In this document: positions 1-6,920 of the stretch, one piece after another
How the letters are laid out: every line of letters begins with the position of its first letter
Numbering within the stretch: the stretch's first letter is position 1
Source: Bdellovibrionales bacterium
Lineage (GTDB): Bacteria > Bdellovibrionota > Bdellovibrionia > Bdellovibrionales > UBA1609
Direction: 5' to 3'
Assembly (NCBI GenBank): GCA_028279085.1
Contig: JANQSX010000255.1
Coordinates: 1-7,191 of the forward strand
DNA: 7,191 nt
Program-made: the position numbers and the translations under genes
The notes under the pieces: generated by a model
The model's input: the letters and a program-made list of their open reading frames with translations, nothing else
Database searches by the model: none
What the model was told of the DNA's origin: nothing

Positions 1-1703
1 TATTACCAAAACCTCCTTTTAAAAAAATACTAGGTCGTGATATTACAAAGGCCGAAGCTCATTTGGGTCGAATGCTTTTTAATGACCCTGTTCTCTCTAG
101 AAATAATGATGTGAGTTGTGCTACCTGTCATTTAACTAATCACGGATTTGCCGATGGAAATCGTCTAAACTTCGGTGCTTTAGGTGCAGGAGGACCTACT
201 GCAAAAAATGTAGGAAAAAAATGGGGAACAGGAAATTTATCTATTAATCGCTTTTGTGCGGATGATGGTGCCGGTTTTCACTGTGATGATCCTATGTTTA
301 GAAATACACTATCCACCATCAATGTTATTTATCGCGCTAATCCCCACAAAGACTCCGGGCTTTTATGGGATGGTCGCTTTGGACGATTAGCCTTTCAAGC
401 CCTTCTCCCGATTCATACAAAAGAAGAAATGTGTGGGGTCAATCCTGTACCAGCTAAAGACAACCCTTTTAAAAAAGGAGGTTTGCTTTTTGATGAACCT
501 GTTGTTGTAACACATTCTCACCTCTTCAACCCGAAAACAGGAAAACAAATTTTTACATTCAATAGTCCTAAACAAACTATTCGTTCTGTAAATAGTTTTA
601 GAGAAAACGGAAATATTGTTTATCCCGCCAGAAATGAATGTGTTGCTATCGCTGTAGCTAAGGTGAGAAAAATTTCCTGGTATAAAAAACAATTTAAAAA
701 AATATATCATTCCAAGGTCACTGATATTTTGATCGGGAAAGCCTTAGCTGCTTTCGTTAGTACCCACATCGCCAACAAAAGTCCTTATGATCTATTTGTA
801 GCCGGACAAGATTCTCTCTCCTTAAGGCAGTTAAAGGGTTTGGCTATCTTTATGACTCCTATTGGAGAAACTATAGAAATAAACAATCAAAAAATACAAG
901 GAACAGGCTGTATACACTGCCACTCCCCTCCTCATTTTGGTGGATCCGGCTTTTATACCCTTGGCATTAAAGGGGATGATCGTAGTTCTCTATCCAAACC
1001 AGGTGTCATTTTCAATAATGGAGGCTTTGCTATCAATGTTCAAACAACACATGGCACTCTCCCCGCCTGTCATATTGATGAAGTCTCTGCTAGTGCGATA
1101 GACGCTTCTCCCGATATTGGAAGGGCTATAGCCACCTCTAATAAAAAAGACTGCTTTAAATTCCGCACACCTACATTAAGAAATGTAATTGAAACTTATC
1201 CTTATTTTCATCATGGTACGGAAACAGGTTTAAACATCTTTCCTAAATACAACTCTTATCCTTTTTTAACAAAGAAAACCTTTAAGCAAACTAGTTTACA
1301 CGCTCTAAACCGAGCTATTAAATATCATCTCAGAGGACCTATAGATGTAATAAAATTTAACCAGCTTCAACCAAAAAAAATATTTTTCGATCCTTTCTTT
1401 CAAATTGATCCTTTTATTCCTCCTGTTTTGGTGCAATTTAGTCCAAAGGAAAAAACAAACTACTATCCTTTACAACTTAATCAAGACTCCTTAGATGCCC
1501 TACTGGATTTTGTGGCTTTTGCTTTATATGATAAAAACGCTGTACATCGAGGATATTTAAATAACCGTCTTAGTCATCCCCGCAGAGTACCAAGTGGCTT
1601 TCTACCAGCTATTACAAGAGATCAGGGAACACAAATGGAATTACCACCCTTTGGACACTTTGATTACTCAAAGAAAAGGAAATCCAACCCAATGGAAGAA
1701 TAA
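1..1703 (+). CDS. Di-heme cytochrome c peroxidase / MauG-family protein (5' partial)
   Basis: A periplasmic di-heme c-type cytochrome of the bacterial CcpA/MauG family, which reduces peroxide or carries out peroxide-driven oxidations. The frame is open from base 3, so the true start and any signal peptide lie left of the window. The TTG at 63 falls inside the conserved LGRMLFNDPVLS segment and is not the start. Counting base 3 as residue 1 gives 566 visible residues. Heme-binding CXXCH motifs are CATCH (residues 39-43, bases 117-131) and CIHCH (303-307, bases 909-923). Other family signatures are WDGR (122-125), FRTPTLRNV (388-396), PYFHHG (400-405) and a closing HPRRVPSG (525-532). The hemes are about 264 residues apart, roughly 100 more than in classical CcpA or MauG, and the extra sequence carries several cysteines. 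No methionine occurs between heme 2 and residue 545, so the HP-heme Met ligand of CcpA is missing and a MauG-like Tyr ligand (perhaps Tyr441) is possible. The gene converges on the pilin-like operon. Family assignment is firm; substrate is unknown. Confidence 0.93.
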   Translation, partial: LPKPPFKKILGRDITKAEAHLGRMLFNDPVLSRNNDVSCATCHLTNHGFADGNRLNFGALGAGGPTAKNVGKKWGTGNLSINRFCADDGAGFHCDDPMFRNTLSTINVIYRANPHKDSGLLWDGRFGRLAFQALLPIHTKEEMCGVNPVPAKDNPFKKGGLLFDEPVVVTHSHLFNPKTGKQIFTFNSPKQTIRSVNSFRENGNIVYPARNECVAIAVAKVRKISWYKKQFKKIYHSKVTDILIGKALAAFVSTHIANKSPYDLFVAGQDSLSLRQLKGLAIFMTPIGETIEINNQKIQGTGCIHCHSPPHFGGSGFYTLGIKGDDRSSLSKPGVIFNNGGFAINVQTTHGTLPACHIDEVSASAIDASPDIGRAIATSNKKDCFKFRTPTLRNVIETYPYFHHGTETGLNIFPKYNSYPFLTKKTFKQTSLHALNRAIKYHLRGPIDVIKFNQLQPKKIFFDPFFQIDPFIPPVLVQFSPKEKTNYYPLQLNQDSLDALLDFVAFALYDKNAVHRGYLNNRLSHPRRVPSGFLPAITRDQGTQMELPPFGHFDYSKKRKSNPMEE

Positions 1704-1711
1704 AGGTATTT

Positions 1712-1765
1712 TGAACTTGATTCTTGTCATTCTGAACTTGATTCTCGTCATTCTGAACTTGATTC
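1712..1765. repeat. 21-bp tandem duplication at the left end of the repeat element
   Basis: Two full 21-bp units (1712-1732 and 1733-1753) differ at one base (T1725 versus C1746). They are followed by a 12-base partial third unit (1754-1765) that merges into the left hairpin of the palindromic element. The unit starts TGAACTTGATTC and ends GTCATTC. The pattern suggests slippage or unequal exchange that copied the outer arm of the element. Confidence 0.8.
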
Positions 1766-1796
1766 AGAATCCAGTGATGTCACAAACATTTTCTGG

Positions 1797-1816
1797 ATTC
1801 CGGCCTTCGCCGGAAT
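1797..1816. terminator. GC-rich hairpin between convergent genes, possible bidirectional terminator
   Basis: A perfect 8-bp inverted repeat, ATTCCGGC / GCCGGAAT, with a 4-nt loop is by far the strongest stem in the gap between two genes that end towards each other (stops at 1703 and 1884). Its position suits a two-way transcription stop. It is not followed by a T-run on either strand, so it does not meet the usual definition of an intrinsic terminator. It is also explained as the core of the repeat element. Confidence 0.3.
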
Positions 1817-1883
1817 AACAGGAGCAAATACTGGGAATGACACAACACCGTTGCGGAACGAAAAGAAACCATTTCACAATTTA

Positions 1884-4800
1884 TTAGTTACAATTATTCT
1901 TACAGCTTGTATGGTTAGCGCTACAACTATTTCTACATATATCATAATGATGAGCAGTCGGGGCATTCTCACACACTTCGTTACAATTGTCATAATCGTC
2001 CTCACAATCTTCCCCACATTGTAAAATTCTATCTATCTCATTATTATAATCATTAATGGCATTTGTAGCCACACCTGAATGATTTAAAACAATTTTATCA
2101 CCACTTCCCACTTTTTCCAACCAATGAGATAAATATTTATAACTAGTTGGTTTAAACTTAAGGTCGCCACTATCACTTGCTGAATCCATTTCCAACACGG
2201 TTTCACCTGATGCACAACTGTCATCAACACTTATAACCTGGGATGGTTTATACTCGTTTCCCCCACTGCTTAAACAAACTTTATGATAATCACTAGCATT
2301 TACTTTCATTGAATCACTAATATTATCAACATTCAAAGAATCTAAATCACCAAGGTTTTCAATAAATACATCAAGTACCCCATCTCTAGTGATTCCTATT
2401 ATATGATCAGGGTCATTGTTGGCATTAAAATAATTTCTTATAGCAGTTACAGCATCGCTTCTCTCCTTGCGAAAAAGAGAATTACTTGGAAAATGCCCTT
2501 TATACAATCTTAAGTTTTTAGCTCTGGGACCTTTTTCTTGAACAAGTTGTGCAGAGCCTATTTTCTTATCAAAAGCCACCCAAGCCATAGGGTTATTCAC
2601 ACTTTTACGATAAATCAAACTAGTGCTTTGTATATCAGCTGAATCATAAAGACTTGGATCGGGAAAAGGGTAATCCGCATCGTTAGGATTTAAAGCCAAC
2701 ATGGCTTTAGCCCAATCCAATCCGGATTCCGGTGGAACAAAAATTCCTCCCGCATCTGTACACTTCTCAGGACCATCTTCTAATTTACCTTTGGTAGTAG
2801 TAACAAAAAATTCACCATTACTAGATCTTTTGCAAACAAATTTATGTCTTTGATGTTTGCCTTCTGGGACAAGACCCTTCCAACGAATATTGTAAGCAAG
2901 TGCATAAAAATTCTTGGCATTATATGTTTTAGTATCTTTTAACACAACAAGCCTATGACCTGTACTTTCTTCCTTATTATAAAATAAAGCATGAGGATGA
3001 TCTTTTGCTACAGGAGCCCAAGGTGGAGAAGCCACTACAAGGCCCTCCGCATCCCATTCCATAGCTGTCCATACTTTATTGTGTGGAACTGAGAGAACAG
3101 ATGAAATAACACGTTCCGCCTTTTCCGAAAGTTGAGATACTTTATAACTAGATGGCGCCAAGAATATCCCTCTAACAGCATTATTAATAAAATTAAACTT
3201 CAAGTCAGTTTCTGTGTTAAGACTAAAAGAAGTTAATGCGCTTCCATTAAGCTGTGGAAGAGATTTTAGAGTTTCAATAATTCTATTTAAAAAAGCACCA
3301 GAATCATGAGTTCTCATATAAGATTGTAATAAAAAAACTCCCAAATCATAATACCGAGCTACCTCTCTTCCTGTTTCAAGACAAGCCTTTTCCGCATCTC
3401 CAAATTGAGCGGTAACTACTTCATTATTGGCATTTAGATTATTAGTATTAATCTTCATAGCCGGTAGGTATTGACCGTTTATAAAACACAAAACAGGTAA
3501 TACTTCACTACAGTCCTCAACAGTATAAGTATTACTATCTAAATTCTTAAATGAGTTTTCATCACTAATTCCCATAGCTATGGCTTTACAGTCACTACTA
3601 TTAACGGCATTACTTCCTGAACCCTCCACACCACTAGGAAGGGCACGGCTAGCACTGTAAGAATTCTCCGCTATACATTCCGGAATTTGTCCATCTAAAG
3701 GCTCATCGCTCAATCCATCAATATCTACAGCTGGAGAAGTTTTGCTGGTTTCTGTATATAAGGGCCCAAAAGTTCCCAATCCATAACGATGACAAGCTTT
3801 TGTATGACAAACGGTACAATGCACTCTATTACTGTGCTCATCACTGTAATCTTTTTCAAAGGAACAGCCTTCTTCTACTCCATTTATTGTCACCTTTTTT
3901 TCTTCAATATTCACAACAGGATAAACATATGTATCTTCATCCGCTGGATCATAACTCTGACAAATATTATGACAATGAGATGATAATTGAGTAGAATTAT
4001 TAGAATTCTGAATAGTCGCTTCCATTAGTTGAGAACCTTTAGGAAGCCGATGATTGATAGGTTGATTCCCAACAATAGATGCACCATCATCAGAAAAGGA
4101 CACATCCACTGAATCCAATTTCTTATTGCTGGTTCCATCTAATTCGTTTGAACCTCTTTTCAAAGTGATATTAAATTCTTCTAAATCAATATAAGAGATA
4201 TCTTTATTAAAAAGATAAAAAGAAAACTCCAGAGAATCGTAAGTTTCCGCAACTAAAGGTTCCGTCGTAATTTTTTGTTTACAGCTGAATCTGTTTTTAT
4301 TACAAGACAAACGAGCATTAAGAGCCACCACAGAAGATAGCCTCAGATCATCATTTTGCCCTACCTGTACAATATCATCATTCATATTAGATATATCTAG
4401 TTTTCCTTCACAAGAAGCTATATCAGCATCGTACAGTAAACTGTTAAAAACCGTTGCATCCAAAGAAGACCCAACTCCTGTTGCAGACAATCTTACTACA
4501 GCCCACTTACCATCACTAGCCAGTACATGACATTCCCCCACATCATTAGCCCATACCACACCCGATTGATAACTCATGTAAGTAATTTTTTCTTCTTGAA
4601 CAGAATTAACCGTTTGCGTGATCACCTCATCAGAACCATAAGTAGCTACAATTGTTTGTAAATTAAGCACAACTTTTTTGGGATCATGAGATTTGGAATA
4701 ATCAAAACTGACCGTCAGATCAGGAAATACCCGAGGCACTATTTTAGCAATAGCATAAGTTGCTTTATCTGATCCGCTGTCTTGACTCATATCTCCTATA

Positions 4801-5267
4801 TATTTAAAACAACGGCTAAAATGATTATTTGAAAAACCTGGATCAATTTTCTGACACTTAGATACATCCGAAATATATTCCCATTCTGTTTTTGGAAAAA
4901 ACACCTGCCACCGAGAAAGCTGAAAACTGTTATTACTGCTTAAAGCAGAAAAAGAAAACTTCAATTCAATAATACCATGTGACTGCTCTGGTTTTTTTAT
5001 GAGAGAACATAAGCCATATGTACTATGCTGAGATTGTTGGTTATTTTGATCTATATTTTTTTCTACCAAAAGAGATCGCATATTACTTATAACAAGATTA
5101 TTTAATAAATAATCTTCTGTAACTCTATTCACTGTTTGAGAGGTGGTTTGTTGAAAGGTATTTATATATTGAAAGAGTCCAGCCCCGCTAATACCTAGCA
5201 AAGCAGCTCCTATTAATGTGGAAATAAGAGCTGAACCTGTTGTAGATAAAAGATACTTTTTCTTCAT
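1884..5267 (-). CDS. Large prepilin-like surface protein with C-type-lectin-like modules and Cys-rich tail
   Basis: No named family is recognised for the full 1127 residues. The N-terminus is prepilin-like: basic leader MKKKYLLSTTG, likely cleavage after Gly11, then a hydrophobic helix to about residue 34. Position +5 is Ser16, not the usual Glu. Residues 40-240 resemble a PilW-type pilin head. Several modules look like C-type lectin domains. One ends with CSEVLPVLC (586-594). A second starts near FGDAEKAC (622-629), has VWTAMEWDAEG (732-742) in the central Trp-Gly position and ends FVC (810-812). A third starts near EKCTDAGGIF (835-843), has MAWVAFD (894-900) and ends KVC (996-998). CTVCH (484-488) matches a heme c attachment motif. 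The C-terminus (1084-1126) holds eight cysteines in two CX3CX6CX3C blocks. The start is backed by GAGGGGAG five bases before the ATG. It follows the 486-residue pilin-like gene by 44 bp and is probably cotranscribed. Best guess: a pilus- or pseudopilus-tip adhesin exposed outside the cell. The lectin-like call is by eye only. Confidence 0.85.
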   Translation of the reverse strand: MKKKYLLSTTGSALISTLIGAALLGISGAGLFQYINTFQQTTSQTVNRVTEDYLLNNLVISNMRSLLVEKNIDQNNQQSQHSTYGLCSLIKKPEQSHGIIELKFSFSALSSNNSFQLSRWQVFFPKTEWEYISDVSKCQKIDPGFSNNHFSRCFKYIGDMSQDSGSDKATYAIAKIVPRVFPDLTVSFDYSKSHDPKKVVLNLQTIVATYGSDEVITQTVNSVQEEKITYMSYQSGVVWANDVGECHVLASDGKWAVVRLSATGVGSSLDATVFNSLLYDADIASCEGKLDISNMNDDIVQVGQNDDLRLSSVVALNARLSCNKNRFSCKQKITTEPLVAETYDSLEFSFYLFNKDISYIDLEEFNITLKRGSNELDGTSNKKLDSVDVSFSDDGASIVGNQPINHRLPKGSQLMEATIQNSNNSTQLSSHCHNICQSYDPADEDTYVYPVVNIEEKKVTINGVEEGCSFEKDYSDEHSNRVHCTVCHTKACHRYGLGTFGPLYTETSKTSPAVDIDGLSDEPLDGQIPECIAENSYSASRALPSGVEGSGSNAVNSSDCKAIAMGISDENSFKNLDSNTYTVEDCSEVLPVLCFINGQYLPAMKINTNNLNANNEVVTAQFGDAEKACLETGREVARYYDLGVFLLQSYMRTHDSGAFLNRIIETLKSLPQLNGSALTSFSLNTETDLKFNFINNAVRGIFLAPSSYKVSQLSEKAERVISSVLSVPHNKVWTAMEWDAEGLVVASPPWAPVAKDHPHALFYNKEESTGHRLVVLKDTKTYNAKNFYALAYNIRWKGLVPEGKHQRHKFVCKRSSNGEFFVTTTKGKLEDGPEKCTDAGGIFVPPESGLDWAKAMLALNPNDADYPFPDPSLYDSADIQSTSLIYRKSVNNPMAWVAFDKKIGSAQLVQEKGPRAKNLRLYKGHFPSNSLFRKERSDAVTAIRNYFNANNDPDHIIGITRDGVLDVFIENLGDLDSLNVDNISDSMKVNASDYHKVCLSSGGNEYKPSQVISVDDSCASGETVLEMDSASDSGDLKFKPTSYKYLSHWLEKVGSGDKIVLNHSGVATNAINDYNNEIDRILQCGEDCEDDYDNCNEVCENAPTAHHYDICRNSCSANHTSCKNNCN
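1890..2018 (-). other. Sequence encoding a double CX3CX6CX3C C-terminal tail
   Basis: Part of the 1127-residue gene. Cysteines at residues 1084, 1088, 1095, 1099 and again at 1111, 1115, 1122, 1126 give two identically spaced blocks separated by 11 residues (1100-1110). In an alpha helix, spacings of 0, 4, 11 and 15 fall on one face. The two blocks could therefore pack as an antiparallel helical hairpin stapled by four disulfides. The spacing is seen directly; the fold is inferred. Confidence 0.75.
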
Positions 5268-5272
5268 TTTTT

Positions 5273-5280
5273 CTCCCCTC
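5273..5280 (-). promoter_or_regulatory. Ribosome binding site of the 1127-residue gene
   Basis: On the minus strand GAGGGGAG lies five A residues before the ATG whose first base is at 5267. It is a strong purine-rich Shine-Dalgarno match that fixes this start. The gene therefore has its own initiation site and does not depend on coupling to the upstream stop at 5312-5314. Confidence 0.8.
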
Positions 5281-5311
5281 TTTCTTCTACTTTCTTATTC
5301 CATTACTTTCT

Positions 5312-6772
5312 TCAATGAGGTACAACATAAGTCACTGTAACACTTGATTGCCTAACTACCATTTGGCTTCCACTTTTATCTATTAAAAATGATGCTGTTC
5401 TTCTGGGTTCCACATGAGAATAATAACACTGACCTGTTTCTGCATTATCTCCTACACAAGACTCACCGGGGCTATATGTCTCAGGACACGTTCCTCCTTC
5501 AATAGGACCTAAACGACCATTACTATCAGCGGCCATACAAGAACCTACAGTATCACCCATTGAACCTATCTGATAAACAATAGTCATGAAAGGTTGAGCA
5601 TGCATATTTATAGATTCTGATACAGAGGGATTTGGATTTACCCCAGACCACACTCCAGCTCTTCTAATTGTCATGGAAAAAGTATCTGCACAATCAACAA
5701 AATCTTCAAAAATGAAAGAGTCACCGGGCAAAAGCACTTCTTTGTTAGCATTTTCAAGTAAATTAACTACATGCTGAATAACCTGTGTGTCATCTGCTGG
5801 ATCATTTACATTATTACCTAAAAATGTATCTTTTCTCATAAAACTTAGAGCATACATAGCTCCTGGTCCCTGATTAGTCACTTTAACTCTAACTGTTGAA
5901 ATATCATCGTCAGCATTTGGAACAAAAGGACCACGACATTCAGCAAGAGATACAGCATTGTTAGCAGCTGCACAAGAAAGTTCACATACAGGCCCTGGCT
6001 CTTCTATTTTCACAATTGGTACAGCAAAAGGACGTCTCACACCTGCATACATAGTTCTTTTTTTATCATCATCATGTAATGGTGTAGTAACAGAAATTAA
6101 AACGATAGTGTAATCTTGATCCAATTCTGCAATATTTTCACAAACAGTATTTGGAATATCTGCATCACTGCTATCTTTACACAGTACTTGACCTACCTCT
6201 GTACAGGAACCAGAGTCATTGATCACCATATCAGGCTTTGTAGGATGACCACTCCAGCGACAAACACCTGCAGGAATCTCTCCAATCAAACTACTAACAT
6301 TAGCTTCTTTCCAATTTACCAAATCAAAAGTTAATACATACTCTATATCCCTTTGTTCCGCTTTTACAGGATTGTTTATAACACCTTTATCTAACTTAGC
6401 TTTTATAGATAATACCTGTCTTCCATCTTGTGTCTTCACTACAGGATTATCGCTTAAACCAGTAAAACCACTGAGATTCATTGCACTACGATCATTCCAC
6501 TTACAAGCAGCATCATGATCATCCCAGCTTCCTTCCTTACATAAAATAAGGTTATTTGAAACCAGATAAGCTCCTAAAACTATACCGCTCTTAGCAACAA
6601 AATTATATTCCCAATCTTCTCCGGATTTAGATTCAGCAGATAAAAATGAATCCACACTTTGTTGACTTATGTAAATAGTGCTTAAGATAGCACCGGAAAC
6701 AATTAGAGATAAAATAACCGCGGCACTTCCCTTTTTCTTTTTCGTAAACATTAAAAAATATTTTTTTATCAT
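5312..6772 (-). CDS. PilX/GspK-like prepilin-type protein with CARDB-like domain
   Basis: A 486-residue pilin-like protein, first gene of the probable two-gene operon. The leader is basic (four lysines, residues 11-14) and ends at Gly15, followed by a hydrophobic helix at about 17-35. Mature position +5 is Ile20 rather than Glu, as in the tip pseudopilin GspK and unlike major pilins. The NFVAKSGIVLGAYLV stretch (57-71) resembles the helix that follows the membrane segment in PilX-like proteins. Residues about 288-370 contain STVRVKVTNQGPG (292-304) and a following beta-rich stretch, typical of CARDB or related immunoglobulin-like extracellular domains. Fourteen cysteines, including CX3C at 263-267 and a cluster at 412, 429, 439 and 449, suggest disulfides formed outside the cytoplasm. 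AGG sits five bases before the ATG. The likely role is a minor pilin or pseudopilin that joins the larger partner at a filament tip. The prepilin-like character is well supported; the exact system is not. Confidence 0.87.
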   Translation of the reverse strand: MIKKYFLMFTKKKKGSAAVILSLIVSGAILSTIYISQQSVDSFLSAESKSGEDWEYNFVAKSGIVLGAYLVSNNLILCKEGSWDDHDAACKWNDRSAMNLSGFTGLSDNPVVKTQDGRQVLSIKAKLDKGVINNPVKAEQRDIEYVLTFDLVNWKEANVSSLIGEIPAGVCRWSGHPTKPDMVINDSGSCTEVGQVLCKDSSDADIPNTVCENIAELDQDYTIVLISVTTPLHDDDKKRTMYAGVRRPFAVPIVKIEEPGPVCELSCAAANNAVSLAECRGPFVPNADDDISTVRVKVTNQGPGAMYALSFMRKDTFLGNNVNDPADDTQVIQHVVNLLENANKEVLLPGDSFIFEDFVDCADTFSMTIRRAGVWSGVNPNPSVSESINMHAQPFMTIVYQIGSMGDTVGSCMAADSNGRLGPIEGGTCPETYSPGESCVGDNAETGQCYYSHVEPRRTASFLIDKSGSQMVVRQSSVTVTYVVPH

Positions 6773-6776
6773 AATT

Positions 6777-6781
6777 ACCTC
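6777..6781 (-). promoter_or_regulatory. Ribosome binding site of the 486-residue gene
   Basis: GAGGT on the minus strand ends four bases before the ATG (first base 6772), a normal Shine-Dalgarno placement. It favours Met1 over Met8 as the start and keeps the complete basic leader ahead of Gly15. Confidence 0.65.
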
Positions 6782-6807
6782 ATTATTATTACTTTCCTGG
6801 TATAGAA

Positions 6808-6835
6808 TTATCAGCTGATATGAAACATTTTTTTA
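6808..6835 (-). promoter_or_regulatory. Candidate sigma-28-like promoter overlapping a 12-bp palindrome
   Basis: On the minus strand TAAA (6835-6832) is followed after 16 bases by GCTGATAA (6815-6808). This matches the flagellar sigma factor -10 element GCCGATAA at 7 of 8 positions; the usual spacing is 15. Transcription would start near 6800, giving a short leader of about 28 bases before the pilin-like operon. The -10 part overlaps the perfect palindrome TATCAGCTGATA (6809-6820), which could instead be, or also be, a repressor site. In such AT-rich DNA a chance match is quite possible. Confidence 0.3.
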
Positions 6836-6920
6836 ACATTTTATCATTATTTTCTTACTTAAAATATAAACATCTCATTTTAAAACACTATATTGTATAT
6901 TAAATTAAGGTTTCTATATA

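Larger units (their letters stand above)
1712..1842. repeat. Composite palindromic repeat element between convergent genes
   Basis: This intergenic element appears to be two diverged copies, in inverted orientation, of a unit running from GTCATTC to GAATCCAG around a hairpin. The left copy (1747-1774) holds the stem ATTCTGAA (1750-1757) / TTCAGAAT (1763-1770) with a 5-nt loop. The right copy reads on the minus strand from about 1841 to 1793. It holds the perfect stem ATTCCGGC (1797-1804) / GCCGGAAT (1809-1816) with a 4-nt loop. GAATCCAG (1767-1774) and CTGGATTC (1793-1800) are exact inverted copies, as are TGTCATTC (1725-1732) and GAATGACA (1835-1842). Repeats of this style are scattered through many proteobacterial genomes and are non-coding, although a plus-strand frame stays open through it. 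It encodes no transposase; movement in trans is only a possibility. Confidence 0.75.

Noticed and set aside
63..65. TTG as the start codon of the peroxidase gene
   Set aside because: The frame is open to the left edge, and the conserved family sequence already begins upstream of this codon; starting here would also remove any export signal.
387..710. Minus-strand open frame of 107 codons inside the peroxidase gene
   Set aside because: It is wholly antisense to conserved di-heme peroxidase sequence, is rich in Phe and Ser as expected for the shadow of an AT-rich gene, and shows no domain.
1712..1765. Possible CRISPR-like direct repeats
   Set aside because: The units abut directly with no spacers, there are only two and a half of them, and they derive from the neighbouring palindromic element.
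1594..1818. Open plus-strand frame of 74 codons overlapping the end of the peroxidase gene and running through the repeat
   Set aside because: Its second half is the translated 21-bp tandem and palindromic repeat (the LNLILVI pattern) and its first half overlaps a well-supported gene in another frame. No ribosome binding site is evident.
2274..3677. Diversity-generating retroelement target, since such targets often have C-type lectin folds
   Set aside because: No reverse transcriptase, template repeat or second similar copy of the module's 3' end is visible in the window, so there is no support here.
3789..3994. Two overlapping short plus-strand open frames inside the 1127-residue gene
   Set aside because: Both are antisense to a continuous, well-supported coding frame and have low-complexity Phe/His/Ile composition.
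6116..6334. Plus-strand open frame of 72 codons inside the 486-residue gene
   Set aside because: Antisense shadow with no domain or start signal.
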